Origin: Bryopsis sp. KO-2023
Lineage: Eukaryota > Chlorophyta > Ulvophyceae > Bryopsidales > Bryopsidaceae
Direction: 5' to 3'
DNA length: 64,000 nucleotides
NCBI GenBank assembly: GCA_030272585.1
Contig: BSYQ01000002.1
Span: forward strand, 6,696,001 to 6,760,000
Position numbers and translations under genes: made by a program. A model generated the notes under the pieces. That model saw only the letters and a program-made list of their open reading frames with translations, had not been told where the DNA came from and ran no database searches. Of the stretch, positions 32,948 through 43,996 are shown piece by piece (positions within the stretch are counted from its first letter, which is position 1; each line of letters starts with the position of its first letter).

Positions 32948-34724
32948 GATAGGGAGGTCCAGAGAGACAAGAAACTCGTTTCTTATGATATCGTCGACAA
33001 GAACAAGAAGCCATACGTGTCTGTCGACATCGGCGGAAAGAAGAAGGTCTTCTCCCCAGAGGAGATCTCCGCCATGATTCTGAGGAACATGAAAGACACC
33101 GCCGAAGGGTTCTTCGGTAAAATTGTTAACCACGCTGTGATCACCGTTCCTGCTTACTTCAACGATGCTCAGCGTCAGGCTACCAAGGACGCTGGTGTGA
33201 TCGCTGGGTTGAATGTCACGCGTATCGTCAATGAGCCCACTGCGGCTGCGATTGCGTGCGGTCTGTACAAGAAGGGAGAGAAGAACATTCTGGTTTTCGA
33301 TTTGGGTGGCAGCAACTTCGACGTCAGCGTTCCAGCCATCGACATTGGGGTGTTTGAGGTCATGTCCGCATCTGGGTTCACCCATTTGGGAGGAGAAGAT
33401 TTTGACCAAAGAGTCATGCAGTACATCGAATTGGTCAAAAAGAGATTCGAAAAGGATATATCTGCGGACGCCAGGGCTCTACAAGAACTGAGGAGGGAGG
33501 TCGAGAGGGCCAAGAGGGCTCTTTCCAACCAGCATCAAGTACGAGTCGAAATCGAGAGCTTGGATGATGGAGTGGACTTGTCTGAGCCTCTCACCCGTGC
33601 ACGATTTGGGGAGCTCAGCAGTGACCTCTTCAAGAAAACTCTAGGACCTGTCAGGAAGGTGGGTAGATATCACGAACACTGCATTGCACTTGCTGTGGGT
33701 GTGCACGAATTTTAATATGAGAGAATGAAGGCATGCATCTCACGTGATTCTGCCGTGTTTCCAGGCCATGGAGCACGCTGGCCTGAAGAAGAACGGGATC
33801 CACGAAATCGTGTTGGTTGGAGGCTCCACCAGAATCCTGAAGGTACAGGAGCTCATCAAGGAGTACTTCGACGGAAAGGAGCCGAACAAGGGTATCAACC
33901 CAGACGAGGCTGTTGTCTATGGTGATGCCGTCCAGGGATCCATTTTGGGAGGTGATGCTGAGGGTGACTTCGATGGGGTTATCCTTTTGGATGTGGCTCC
34001 TTTGACTTTAGGTATTGAGACTGTTGGTGGAGTGATGAGTAAACTCATTCCCAGGAACACTGTAGTCTCAACCAAGAAGTCCCAGGTCTTCACCACCTAC
34101 CAAGACCAACAGACCAACGTGACAATCCAGGTTTTGGAGGGTGAGAGAGCACTGAGCAAGGACAACCACAAGCTGGGTCAGTTCGACTTGAATGGAATTC
34201 CTTCCGCCGCCAGAGGTGTCCCCCAGATAGAAGTGACGCTCAAAATCGATACCAACGGTATCCTCAAATTGAGGATGAATTGAGGACCTCAATGTGTCCG
34301 CTGAAGACAAGGGCACTGGAAAGAAGGAAAATATCATCATCGCTAAGGACAAGGGGCGATTGAGTCCGGGGGACATCCAAGGAATAGTTCAAGAGGCGGA
34401 GGATCTCGCCGAGCAAGACAAACTAAAGGAAAAGAAGGTGGATGCCAGGAGGTCTTTTGAGACGTACTGCTACAACAAGAAAAACACGTTTTAGGACAAA
34501 TTGGGCGAGAAACTGGAGGAGGGGGACAAAACGACGGTTACAGAAGCTGTTCAGGAAGTCCTCGAGTGCCTCGATGAGAATTCTGACGCTGATGCTGAAG
34601 AATACAACGAGCGACCGAAAGAAGACAAGGATGTCAGTCCATTGTCGCAGCTGCCTATCAAGCTGGCGATGGCGAAGGCGGCGGTGATGATGAGGATCTT
34701 GGGGGTGGCCACAATGAATTATAA
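32948..34724 (+). pseudogene. BiP/GRP78, 5'-truncated copy B, ending HNEL
   Basis: Exon 1 is 32948-33658 (711 nt, same length and borders as copy A), then an intron of about 106 bp, then exon 2 from 33765. Same N-terminal truncation as copy A. The phosphate-binding motif reads [10 protein letters not shown] where BiP has [10 protein letters not shown]. Exon 2 keeps the substrate-binding segment that A has lost ([20 protein letters not shown]), but carries a 25-bp palindromic insertion at about 34266-34290 that introduces a stop, a TAG near 34492 (GAG in A) and a 4-bp deletion near 34632. In the restored frame the C-terminus would read GGHNEL, one change from HDEL. Clearly a pseudogene. Confidence 0.85.
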
Positions 34725-35830
34725 GTCTAACATTCGGGTTTACTTTTTTTATCATTTTTGGGGCGGGGTTGTGAGCAGAGGAAAGAGGGTAAGAAGATAG
34801 AGGAGGCTTTCGCATATCGTGTGGCCTCGATCGGTTCAGAGTTTGGCCCTTGATTCTTGTGAACCATCAGTTCTTCAAATATGATCTGTAAAAGGAGGAG
34901 CTGTGATAGCAATGACTTTCTGTGTCTGCACTTCAAAGCTGAGCACTAGAACTTATCCAGTGACTCACTGTGACAAGGAAACATGAGTTTTTAATTATCT
35001 ATATTAAACGTTTAGAGAGACTCCTTTTTTTCCTCCTCTTCAGCAGATGAGTGGGTGACAACCACCCTAACCTAGCAATCCCTCCGGTTATTCTTACGTT
35101 CTTAGAATTTTTTTGAGCCGGGCCCCCTTGTTGGTGCCCAAAGCGTGACACTGTTTTCTTTTTTGTGCAATCCACTAGCGGAAACCCCATACAAAACTTG
35201 TAAATCGTTTCTCAATTAGGAATTTTTGGAGGAAGAGGAAAGCATCACGCCAGAGGCTCAACTTGTTCCCAAGAAACAAAAATATCAGAAGAAGACGTTA
35301 CAATTTCTATCCCATCGTTTCATATCCCCTTCTCTTTTTTCTCTCTTTTTCCACAAGGTTGCTGAATTCACTATACCCCATCCCAAGGACAAATTGATAA
35401 TTTCTCTCCTCGCACCCCAGTCTGTTATATGAGAAAAAGAGAAGCACCTTTTTCCCCCTTCTATCAAGGGGAAAAAGTCTTGTTGTTCCACGAACTTGTA
35501 CAAAAACACAACAACGATGGGTTGAACTCAAATCTTTGTCAAGAAGCAGAAATAATTACAAGAAACAAGGGGAAATTCCTGTTTCCAAAGAGGATATTGA
35601 CTCTAGCTGGGGTCAAACATCATCACCTCCTCCCTCAAAAAAATCATCTGCAAAAGAAAATACCCTGCCCTTCTGAGCACCATAAATACAAGTTTGCCTC
35701 CATTTCTTTTTTGTTTTTTGGAAGAGATACAAAAGCAGGTCCCAAAACACCCGTACCTAGCTTTTCTTGATTAACAGAATGCATGAGACTTATTCTAACT
35801 AAGATCAAAATCACAAAGCTTTTCTTCTTT
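34725..35830. other. End of unit B and intergenic DNA
   Basis: To about 34980 it matches the flank of BiP copy A. 35030-35110 resembles an internal piece of the unit (CAGATGAGTGGGTGACAACC...). The remainder shows no gene. Confidence 0.4.
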
Positions 35831-36649
35831 TCATTGTTTGATTAAAAAATGGGCCAGAAAGTCCCACACAAAGATTTTCCCATTACGCATCACAACAACG
35901 AGCTTGTCCTCCGTCAAGAAGAGCCCTGAGAGGTTTTCTTCTACATGAAATATGAGGAGGCAAGGATCCTCTTCGGCAATACCACGAACCACCACTTCCT
36001 TCATGCCTCTCGAAAAGTATGCGAATTTGCTTTCGTTCAACGCCACAGAACAGAGCCACTTGCCAACGTTGATAACTTGCATGCATTCCAAGGTGTCCTG
36101 AGCCCACATCTGGATGGTACCATCGATATAGCCACCGATGATCATACTGTCATTGGCATCAACGCATATGACAAATTGGGGGGGCCCCTTCAGTGTTGCC
36201 ACATGGGGGAAGGTCGCTAAGCTCCACACTTCAAGATTCCCGGCATCCACTCCACATGTTAAGAAACCGGCTTCTCTAGCGAATGCTGCACACCTGACGG
36301 TTTTTCTCACATCTTGATAAGAGCCGTTACTTAAGACCCTTTCTTGAGTCCAATCGGTCTTGCCCCACAGCTCCAAACTACCAAATTCACCACCAATGAC
36401 CACGTGATCTCCAACATCCACGATCACATTAACCTTGAAACCAACGAACCGAGACGCGATTTTCTTGAATTCGGGTATTTCTAAGACCACCACAGTTTGG
36501 TTGGCATCTTCGTGCACAAGCATCATCGAACCACCAACATAGATCAAGCCCAAACACGGATTCCAAATACCGGGGCCGTCTCTAGTGAAGACCTCGCCGT
36601 TTTCAACGTTTACTAAAATAATTTTTTCATCTCCCCAAATCGCAAGCAT
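35831..36649 (-). pseudogene. F-box/WD40 paralogue lacking its F-box
   Basis: 272-codon minus-strand frame aligned with gene 2 from residue ~75 on: EKIILVNVENG (gene 2 EVILVNVENG), IGGEFGSLELWGKTDW, CGVDAGNLEVWSL, GGYIDGTIQMW and MRNGKIFVWDFLAHFLIKQ. Upstream of the first Met the frame meets a TAA, and no F-box is found in 36650-36950. The gene lost its 5' end. The stop after LIKQ falls where gene 2 runs on into its hydrophobic tail. An N-terminally truncated propeller could still be expressed, but a 5'-truncated pseudogene is simpler. Confidence 0.75.
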
Positions 36650-36946
36650 CTCGCCCTGTCTAACACATGTTTAAAAAATCACCGAGATCACCATGCTGAA
36701 GGGACTGGGGGCGCATCGCTGAAAAGGAAACGCATTTGCCGCTGGAGCCCTGCATGAACTCCAATCCCAAAAGAAAGCAAGAAAAGATCTTAATTGAGGT
36801 GCCTTAGAACGTTGTAACAGTCGATCAGGGTAGCGCCTGCTCTGTACTATTTGGGGTGGCTGATAGGTGTCTTTGAACTTCTGGGACTGTCGTATTCAAT
36901 ACTGAAGATGCTCAGGTAAAAAGCTGACGAAGCACTGTGTTGTCAA

Positions 36947-37020
36947 GTGCCACGTGGCCTAATGGAGAAGGCCTCTGCCTCCAGAGCAGAAGACTATAGG
37001 TTCGAGTCCTATCCCCTCAC
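36947..37020 (+). tRNA. tRNA-like gene, anticodon CCA (Trp), probably a pseudogene
   Basis: Good D arm (GGCC..GGCC with TAATGGAGAA loop), anticodon arm (TCTGC CTCCAGA GCAGA, anticodon CCA) and T arm (ATAGG TTCGAGT CCTAT). The acceptor stem pairs at only three positions (GTG...CAC), and no T run follows within 40 bases. The body resembles tRNA-Arg more than tRNA-Trp. Either an acceptor-mutated pseudogene or a tRNA-derived element head. Confidence 0.45.
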
Positions 37021-38639
37021 AGAAAAAAGAAAAAAAGTATATATATATGTACATAATAAGATGTTTAGGCTTTCAAATAAAAAGAAAGCAAGTCCTTGAG
37101 TGCGCCCTATTTTTCAGAGGGGCGCTGTATCATGATAGGAAAGCCTTCCTTTTGTTTTTCCTTGTGGTCTGCTGAAATTCTTTTTTTTGTCAAGTCACAT
37201 TCCTGACTCCGATCAATAGTGCGCCTCTGAAAATAAAAAATAAAAATAAAAAATATATATATATATATATATATTTAGATACCCTTCACGTGAAACGTTC
37301 AACCGCATCCACACTTGTTTGTCAAGTAAAAAGTTCAAAGACGAATATTGTGACGTAAGATTTTCAAAGTAAAAAGTCGAAATTTGTTTTCTTTCTGGTG
37401 GTGGGGCCTCATGGCGCCCCATGTTTGCCTCAGCCTGGGGACCTATTTTTGGGAAAACCCGACCCAATGTAGTGTCCCCCAACTGTTGCTGGTGCTCCTT
37501 TTTCTGACAAGCACCCCTGAGGATGAACATCAGACTATCCTTGTCCTGGCTCTGGAAACCTGAGTGCTGTTGCGTGTCGATTCAACGTGTAGTACTACTA
37601 CGCCAAGCAAAACCAGTCTGGATGCGTGTTTACATCGGGCATTGTCACTCTTTGTCAAAGCTCAAAAGGAGTAGATTACAAAAAGAGACCAGATACAACT
37701 CGTGTTCCCATTACGCCTTATGTTTGACGAGCAAGTGTTGCTGTCCCACGTTTGTCCAATCAATCAACCAACAGAAACCATAACCTAACCAACTCCTGTC
37801 TCGGCGACAAGTAACATCATGTCTAGCGAGTTGTGCTGCCACAGTTGGTTTACAATGTACATTTCAATTGGGCGACTCTGGAATGTGGGTCCTTCGATTC
37901 GCTTTGCCAGAACCAAACACAAAATTCTGGGTTGGGTTGGGTTGGGTTGGGGGTGACGTAGTCTTTTTTGTAGTGGGTGGTGTTGGTGATTGACAAAGTC
38001 CATGCGATAATCCTGGTGGTTGGTTGCACGCAACCCTTGTTGGAATTTTCGATGAACTTCATGGTTAGGTTGTATGTTGCACTAACCAAAAACCAAAAAG
38101 AGTTTTGAATAAATCCCTTAGATCGTCCAGATCGTTACAATCCCGTTTCAGGATCCCCAGTTATCTACTGGATAAATCCCTTGCCTTCCATCCCACTCAG
38201 TGGGATCCCAGGCTGGGATCCGCTCCCAGCCCCCCCTAAATATCTACCTCTTGTAAAGTTTGGGATGATGATGGGCCCACGATTCGCGCTTCGGAGATGG
38301 AGACAGTCACATGGGCCGGCCGCAAGGGCTCAGAGAGCGCCCACAGAGCGCTATTTACACAAACAAAAGCTGCTGTCCTGATTCCCAACAACGCGAGTTC
38401 ATATAGTTCAGGCCAACACCAACCGTCCATAACCAACGGCAAATCAACACCAGAACAAACGACTGGGATCCAACAGCCCAAAAGAAAGAAAGTGAAGCAA
38501 CCTCCATGATTTCGAAACAAGATCTCTCTTTGACTTCGTTTGAAAGAAAGACCGCAGAAGCTGAGGCAGGCCGGAGGCTGCTTCTGCAGGGATGGTGCTC
38601 TTTGTTGTGTGAAATTTCGTTTTCAAAAAGAAAAAGAGT
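37021..38639. other. Intergenic; simple repeats only
   Basis: (TA)n at 37250-37275 and four GGGTT units at 37928-37950. Short frames on both strands have no recognisable content. Confidence 0.45.
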
Positions 38640-38730
38640 GTGGAGAGGGGGATTCGAACCCCCGCCGGATGGCAATTCTAGTCGCGACGATCCATCCACT
38701 CTACGGACCCGGTCAGAATCTGTTCTCCAC
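38640..38730 (-). ncRNA. 91-nt tRNA-like Pol III element, copy 1
   Basis: On the minus strand the 91-nt sequence has tRNA-like ends (GTGGAGA pairs perfectly with TCTCCAC), a perfect T arm (GGGGG TTCGAAT CCCCC) and an A-box-like CGTAGAGTGGATGG. It is followed at once by T-rich CTTTTTCTTTTT, a Pol III terminator. Between the acceptor and the A box are 15 extra bases forming two mini-palindromes (CAGATTCTG, GACCGGGTC). The middle pairs as CGTCG/CGGCG around a 17-base loop without a normal U33, so it is not a standard tRNA. Copy 2 is at 51842-51932. Confidence 0.55.
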
Positions 38731-39064
38731 GATCCATGTTGAAACCAATTCGATATGTAACAAACATGCTCTTTCATGAGCTTTATGTAAATCCTACAAG
38801 CAAGCGATCGATCAAGCTTTGATCACCAAAAAACATCCAACGGTGAAAAGGAGCCATGCCTTTCCAGGAAAGGCTTTCCATATTTGTTTGGTGTTGGTGT
38901 TGGTGCCGTTGCTCTACTTCAAAATCTTGCCATTCTGGTCGCTACTTTCACTCCACAGCTGCGCACAACAGGTTGTTAGGGAAGAAAGGGATGAACCACG
39001 GTATCTGGCTTTCCTCGATTCGCTGGGACTTGGAATATTGAACATAAAAGTAGCAGCGAGGTAT

Positions 39065-39469
39065 TTAACGCGGAGAATGGGGGACGAGAACAAATCCAAA
39101 GAAGCGTTTCTCTTCGTTGTACTCCTCCCAATCTAAAAAGACGGTTGGGTGCCCTCTCTCTTTTTCAACATTTTGCTGTGCAGGATAAAGCTTTTCTTTG
39201 AATTCCAGTGTGACATTTAGGGTGTCAATTTCTGGTGGCCGGGGCGGCGACGGTGTCGACGTCTGTGTGAACGACACAGGACAGTATTTCAGACGCCTTC
39301 TGCTGAAGCCATCAAGACTGCCATCGCCAATGTATTCGACGCAGCCAGAGCGTGCAGCATTGAGTCTCGAATCTTGCTGTGGATGCACAAGGAATGCAGC
39401 AAGAAGAGCTCGTTCACTTTTTGAGCTGTGACATATCGGGCAAGAGGTGCTGCATAAGTTCTCTAACAT
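39065..39469 (-). CDS. Hypothetical frame, 134 codons
   Basis: Minus-strand frame starting MLENLCSTSCPICHSS and ending FFGFVLVPHSPR. It contains one CPIC motif and an acidic/basic C-terminal part (FLDWEEYNEEKRFFGF). No second zinc ligand pair, no recognised family, no copy in the window. The region is also open on the plus strand, so strand and reality are uncertain. Confidence 0.25.
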   Translation of the reverse strand: MLENLCSTSCPICHSSKSERALLAAFLVHPQQDSRLNAARSGCVEYIGDGSLDGFSRRRLKYCPVSFTQTSTPSPPRPPEIDTLNVTLEFKEKLYPAQQNVEKERGHPTVFLDWEEYNEEKRFFGFVLVPHSPR

Positions 39470-40739
39470 GTTTGGAAAGGGGTTGAAAAGATTGGGAGAC
39501 CGCCCGGCCGTCCCCCCAATGCAAGGACTGCCGGATTTGCGTTGACTTGTTTGGAGAGGGAGGGAGGAGGTGAACGTATTTTCCGATATCTGTATTGCGT
39601 TTGGGAAAGCACAAGTCCGGGGGGGACGTGTACTGGCTCAGCTTGTTTCCCAAAGGGGTGCTGTTCTTGTTTTTGATTATCATGTAAATGCTGGTATATG
39701 TAGGTATTCAAATAGTTAGTTGTACAGTAACAACTAGTAGTTATATAGTTGGAGTGCCAAGTGTAAATCTCCCTGAAGCTCAAACAGTGAGAGGTGTGGT
39801 TGGAACAATTGTTGAAAAGAAATCCAAAGAAAAACACCTGCATTTTTAATCCAAACTCAGGTCAGTTTCTGACAATAATATTGTGAAACAAATTAAGGAC
39901 ATTATCTCTCTGTAATCACATGTTTTTCCCTCTGGGTTGATTTACACAGGGTCCTTCACCAATCAATGCCAGCTCAACGACCAACTCAGAAAAACATTGC
40001 GACTGATTCTTTCCAGAACTATTTCCCTTTTCTTTTTTCTAACACTTTCCATTTTATTATAAAATAAAATAAAATGCCTTCTCCACCTGTTGGGTGCAGT
40101 TTTTACTGATGCCCCTCCTCCTCAAAAGCCCAAAATGTTTGTCGATACAGGAGCTAGCCCAAGCCTTGAAATCAAAGTCAGTCAACCTCATGAAAAAACC
40201 CAAAAACCCAAAATTAATCTTACCGGGTTGCCTAAATGGAGACTGGCCTCGTGCAACCTCCACCCTGCTTGATGGAGTGCTAAAAATTCAAAGGCAATTC
40301 CCTTGAATGTCGAAGGGCAGCATTTAACCCAGCGCTGTACAACATATAAAGCAAGCCTGCTGAGGGAATGTATAAAAATGAATCATTACAACAATGTTAT
40401 CGAAAGCCTCTTTTAAAATATTTTCTAAATATGCCCGGGCTAGAGTTTCAATTAGTTCTTGCCAGTAACCACGCCAAGGAATTAAGAACATAAAACCTAT
40501 GACACTGATATTCCACAGCCCAAGGACACCCGAGCAAGAACCAAAAAATGAATGTCAGTCTCCTGATCTTGTTGCGCAGCTCAGAGAGGCCTGGGCCTCT
40601 CTATATATAAGTACAAATCCACCTTGATATTCTGGAAATCAGGGAATAGACAGCAGATATGCCGATCATTTAACAATGTGCAAAAGGGGGTTGAGTTTCT
40701 GGCAGTGGCGATGCGACAGGACGGGGGAGCAGCTGCAGA
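39470..40739. other. Intergenic; nothing recognised
   Basis: No gene, tRNA or clear repeat seen; AT-rich with short frames. Confidence 0.4.
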
Positions 40740-41280
40740 CTTTCCTTGAAAAAAAAAATCAGAAAAGAAACCCGAATATATCCACAATATATTGGCCTTG
40801 GCAATTCTTGTGGCCACAATGCGTGTGTTCATTTTGAGATCAAAGATGTAGGTTTGGCTGGGGGGTGATGGTCGTTTCTTGTAACATGAAATACAAGTAA
40901 ATGTGAACACTCTTCGAAGACCAAAAAAGAAGACGAAGAAAAGAAAAATTAAAACTTCTTGATCCTCTCAGATCTTTTAAAATGTGCATGGTATATCCGG
41001 AAACAAAAAGGACATCACCAGGAAAAGAGATCACACCATCGCTACCTAGCTCTAGAAATATCACCATTCATCTGCTCCTCAGTAAGTAATTCCATCGAGT
41101 GCAGGCCCTACCAAGCAACTCAAACACTCAAACAAAAAAAAAAAGTTTTCAAGCCAGAGCAAGCGCACCCCATACGGTTTCTTGCATCGGCTGATAAGCT
41201 CCGACCTATTCTCCTCGAAAAACTGTTTTTGAATTGTACTTACATTGGCCAAACTTAAGTCGGTTCTGGCCATCGACAGT
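40740..41280. repeat. Dispersed repeat, inverted copy at 59.13-59.62 kb
   Basis: CACAATGCG, AAAGATGTAGGTTTGGCTG, GTGATGGTCG and AAATACAAGTAAATGTGAA recur reverse-complemented at 59455-59600, and TGAATTGTACTTACATTGG near 59125-59150. No coding content recognised. Confidence 0.6.
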
Positions 41281-41346
41281 CGAAGCTGTTTCCCAACGAA
41301 CGAAACTCACAGACAACAGGGCCGCTTTCACACAATAGAGTCAATT

Positions 41347-43332
41347 TCAAATGTTAGGTCTCCCACTCTCACTCTTGGACGGGCGTCGGAAAACAAGAAA
41401 GGGCTTTGCATTGGAACGGCGCCTTCTAACACCACCCCCTTGTGTTTCCCGGCGGATAGAGATTTCAGAGGTGTTCACGCTTTCGTGTTGGCCGTGGTGG
41501 AATAAGTCTTGCACTCCAGCAGTGATATTCCGACATATCAATTCCAGGGGCAAAACATCGAACGGCTTTTCCAGATGAATGGCGAATGTTTCAACACTCA
41601 TTACAGCGAGGGAAAGGAAGAACGTTCCCGGTATCGTCCATGCTTTGCAGGAGTTTGCAACGAGCACTGGGAGAAGACTCAACCAGACTTTGAAGAAGGG
41701 CGTTGCATGCCTGAAAACAAGCACAAAATTCAATCGGAACTGTCTTTCTCCCCACGGCCACACAGGGGGGGCTCAGGAACAACCAAAACGGCAACAGGCG
41801 AAGAGTCCATTTCGATTGTTTTGTTTATTTAAAACTTGTAACTTCTTGAAGAAGACAGTGGGGTGCGCTGGTACCTTGAGAACTCGACTAGGGCAGGTTG
41901 CCTTTTGAGTCTTTCGCATCGGTCGACTATATCAGCGAAAAACGCGCTGTTGCGGTCCATGCTCTTGGACGCCTTGAGCGCCATGTTTGACGAATTCACT
42001 GATTTCAAAGCTGCCTGAAGGCAGCAGTTTGGTAGATTCTCGCTGTTCATCTGCAGTCACAGGCATCCAAAGTATTTCGTAATTACGAAATACTGTTATA
42101 ACAGAATCACAGCATTTCACAAGAAAACGACACGTTTAAAAAACTGAGCCCTGATGGAGATGAAGCTGGACCTCATGTCTCACCAGGCTCGCGAGCTCTT
42201 TGTCGGTCAATATGATATCCAAAGGAAAAAAGTTCTTGACTCTTCCAGCCTTATATTTCACTTCTTTTCCTTCGGTCAGGTGGATACGAAGGCTGTGAGC
42301 GAAGGAGATGATCCACTTACCGAACTGCTCTTTTTCTTTGCCATCCTCCATATACTTCACCGCCTGAATATTCATAAAACAATTATTGAACGGCGTAGAG
42401 TCCTTTTTCACACCACGATGCCTTGTGAAAAATCTCCACAGAAAACAGAAAACAAAAAACAGAGTGTCTGAGCTCGATTTGCACGTACGAGTTTTGTGAC
42501 GTCTCTGGATCGGTAGAGCAATGCGGTCCAAGCGATGTGCGCCTCACGCCATCGAGTGTACGTAACGCTCACTCTCAACGCCAGCATCAGTACCAGTGCG
42601 AAAGAGCCGAGAGTGGCAACAGTCCCACCCGCTGGAACACTCAGGGCGGGCAAAAAGCGTGGGAGATTGCCGTTTTGTCCGCACACTCTATAGGCCTCCA
42701 CGACTGGAAAAAACGACATCATCATCAAATGGAAAGAAAGGCCTTTCTGGCTTGCAGAGTAGACATCCTCATTGGACCCAAACTACCTGCTGCCATGGAG
42801 GTGAAGAATAAAGCTGGCGATAGTGTTTCTTTGGACGCCAGGTCCCTGCACACACACCACGTCTCCAGTGATATGGATCCCAGTTGGGAACAAACCACAG
42901 CACCTAAAGCATTTCCATCACTGGTTCAGTACCACAACTCACTGTGGAGGGCGTCGGAGATCGCACCATTTCCGAAGGACGTCGCCAATCTGCTACACAA
43001 AACGATCGTCAGAAAACGCAGAATGAAACGAACACCACCAATCGTAGCGTGCACTCTATCCGCACCATTCTTAACCTATCTCCATTCTCAAGTAGCGTGT
43101 CAGAGAACCAGCTCCTGCCGTCGCACTCTTTGGGGACTTCTCCCCCATACGACACAATATCGTCGTAAGGAGTGGGCGCCGAATTAGTCCTTAGCCCACG
43201 AGCATTCCTAAAAGAGAATGTCCTGTTAGGGCGTCGAAATTCGGCCGTCGACAACATCTGTCGGCGTGAAGAAGGGGCTCTCGACACGGAACGGGAAGAG
43301 GGACACGATAAAACTATGAGAGGGTGAGCCAT
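41347..43332 (-). CDS. Bestrophin-family anion channel, about five exons
   Basis: Four 3' exons join in perfect phase: 42489-42703, 42184-42363 (exactly 60 codons), 41875-42050 and 41347-41710 (stop). Bestrophin hallmarks are LRVSVTYTRWREAHIAW (the RxxxxYxRWxExR signature), DRNSAFFADIVDRCERLKRQ (the CERIKxxP region), and the C-terminal core SVETFAIHLEKPFDVLPLEL (the E-x-PFG-x-D region). Bestrophins form pentameric chloride/bicarbonate channels; algal and plant members sit in thylakoid or plastid membranes. The first exon (from the ATG at 43332) begins MAHPLIVLSCPSSRSVSRAP, Ser/Arg-rich and low in acidic residues, and includes SYGGEVPKECDGRSWF and a hydrophobic LRLVVFVSFCVF that would open the first helix. 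Its junction to 42703 is unresolved and needs one more exon. Looks functional. Confidence 0.8.
42071..42104. repeat. Two overlapping perfect palindromes in a bestrophin intron
   Basis: AGTATTTCGTAATTACGAAATACT-type 24-bp palindrome (12-base arms, 42071-42094) overlaps CTGTTATAACAG (42093-42104), close to the 3' splice site at 42051. Confidence 0.9.
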
Positions 43333-43856
43333 GTTCGAAAGAGTGCACCAACGCTCTCGGAATTGAAAAAGTCAAAGCCAAAGATATGAGGACACACACG
43401 CCGCAGAAACGGTTACAACCGTGCAATCAGTTACGAGGAAGTTAGGGGTTCAGGAGGGAAGGCGAGGTAACATGGCGGCGCATACTAATCTAGGTCGATC
43501 CAGACAAGAAAGGCAACAAGTGGATCCGAAAGCCATCAAATGTCCTCGCACGAGTTGGGCACTGGGGTTCCCATAGCATCGATCGCGTAAAATAGTTGTC
43601 GTTGAGGCCACAGATGACGTCGATCGCGCCATTACAAGTCTACACAGATCGGGTGTGGAGGAAAATATGATGCACAAATCGGTTGTCACGTTTGTTCGGC
43701 AATTAGAAGGCCACGAGCAGTCGCAGACAAGCATGTGGGTGTTGTCGATGTCTTTGCGAGAAGGGTGTTTTAACCCAGAGGAGGCCAATCGATCGGAGTC
43801 AGGACCGTATCTTCATGTACAAGGTGTCGACTTTTGTGTTTCAAGCACGACCCGTC
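43333..43856. other. Upstream of bestrophin gene; alternative N-terminal frame
   Basis: A minus-strand frame from an ATG at 43426 reads MHGCNRFCGVCVLISLALTF, a good signal-peptide-like start, but in a different frame from the channel's first exon and ending at 43226. A small intron could join them; otherwise it is an upstream ORF. 43450-43856 shows nothing else. Confidence 0.35.
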
Positions 43857-43873
43857 GAGGGTTCGAATCCTTC
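43857..43873 (+). other. tRNA-like T arm / B box with UCA-type anticodon-like loop upstream
   Basis: GAGGGTTCGAATCCTTC forms a T arm. Upstream, TTGTG TTTCAAG CACGA could be an anticodon arm (anticodon TCA), but no D arm or fitting acceptor stem exists. Probably a tRNA relic. Confidence 0.35.
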
Positions 43874-43996
43874 TGTTTTGACACACCATCGGCAGGGTGC
43901 ATCCGTGGTTTGAGAGGGTGTGACATTGAATTTCATTGCAGTGATCTCCCTCAACGATGCTGTTATTGAATCAAAATTGCATGGAATTATTTTATA

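Noticed and set aside
37928..37950. Telomere-like GGGTT repeats
   Set aside because: Only four units, internal, and not a known telomere repeat in longer form.
38355..38777. 140-codon minus frame and the similar frame at 51597-51950
   Set aside because: Their similarity comes from the shared tRNA-like element and flanks, not from a conserved protein; changes are indifferent to codon position.
42537..43187. 216-codon plus-strand frame across the bestrophin gene
   Set aside because: It is antisense to exons with clear bestrophin motifs and phase-consistent splice sites.
43820..43880. A suppressor/selenocysteine-type tRNA (anticodon TCA)
   Set aside because: Anticodon-like and T arms exist, but there is no D arm and no acceptor stem at the right spacing.
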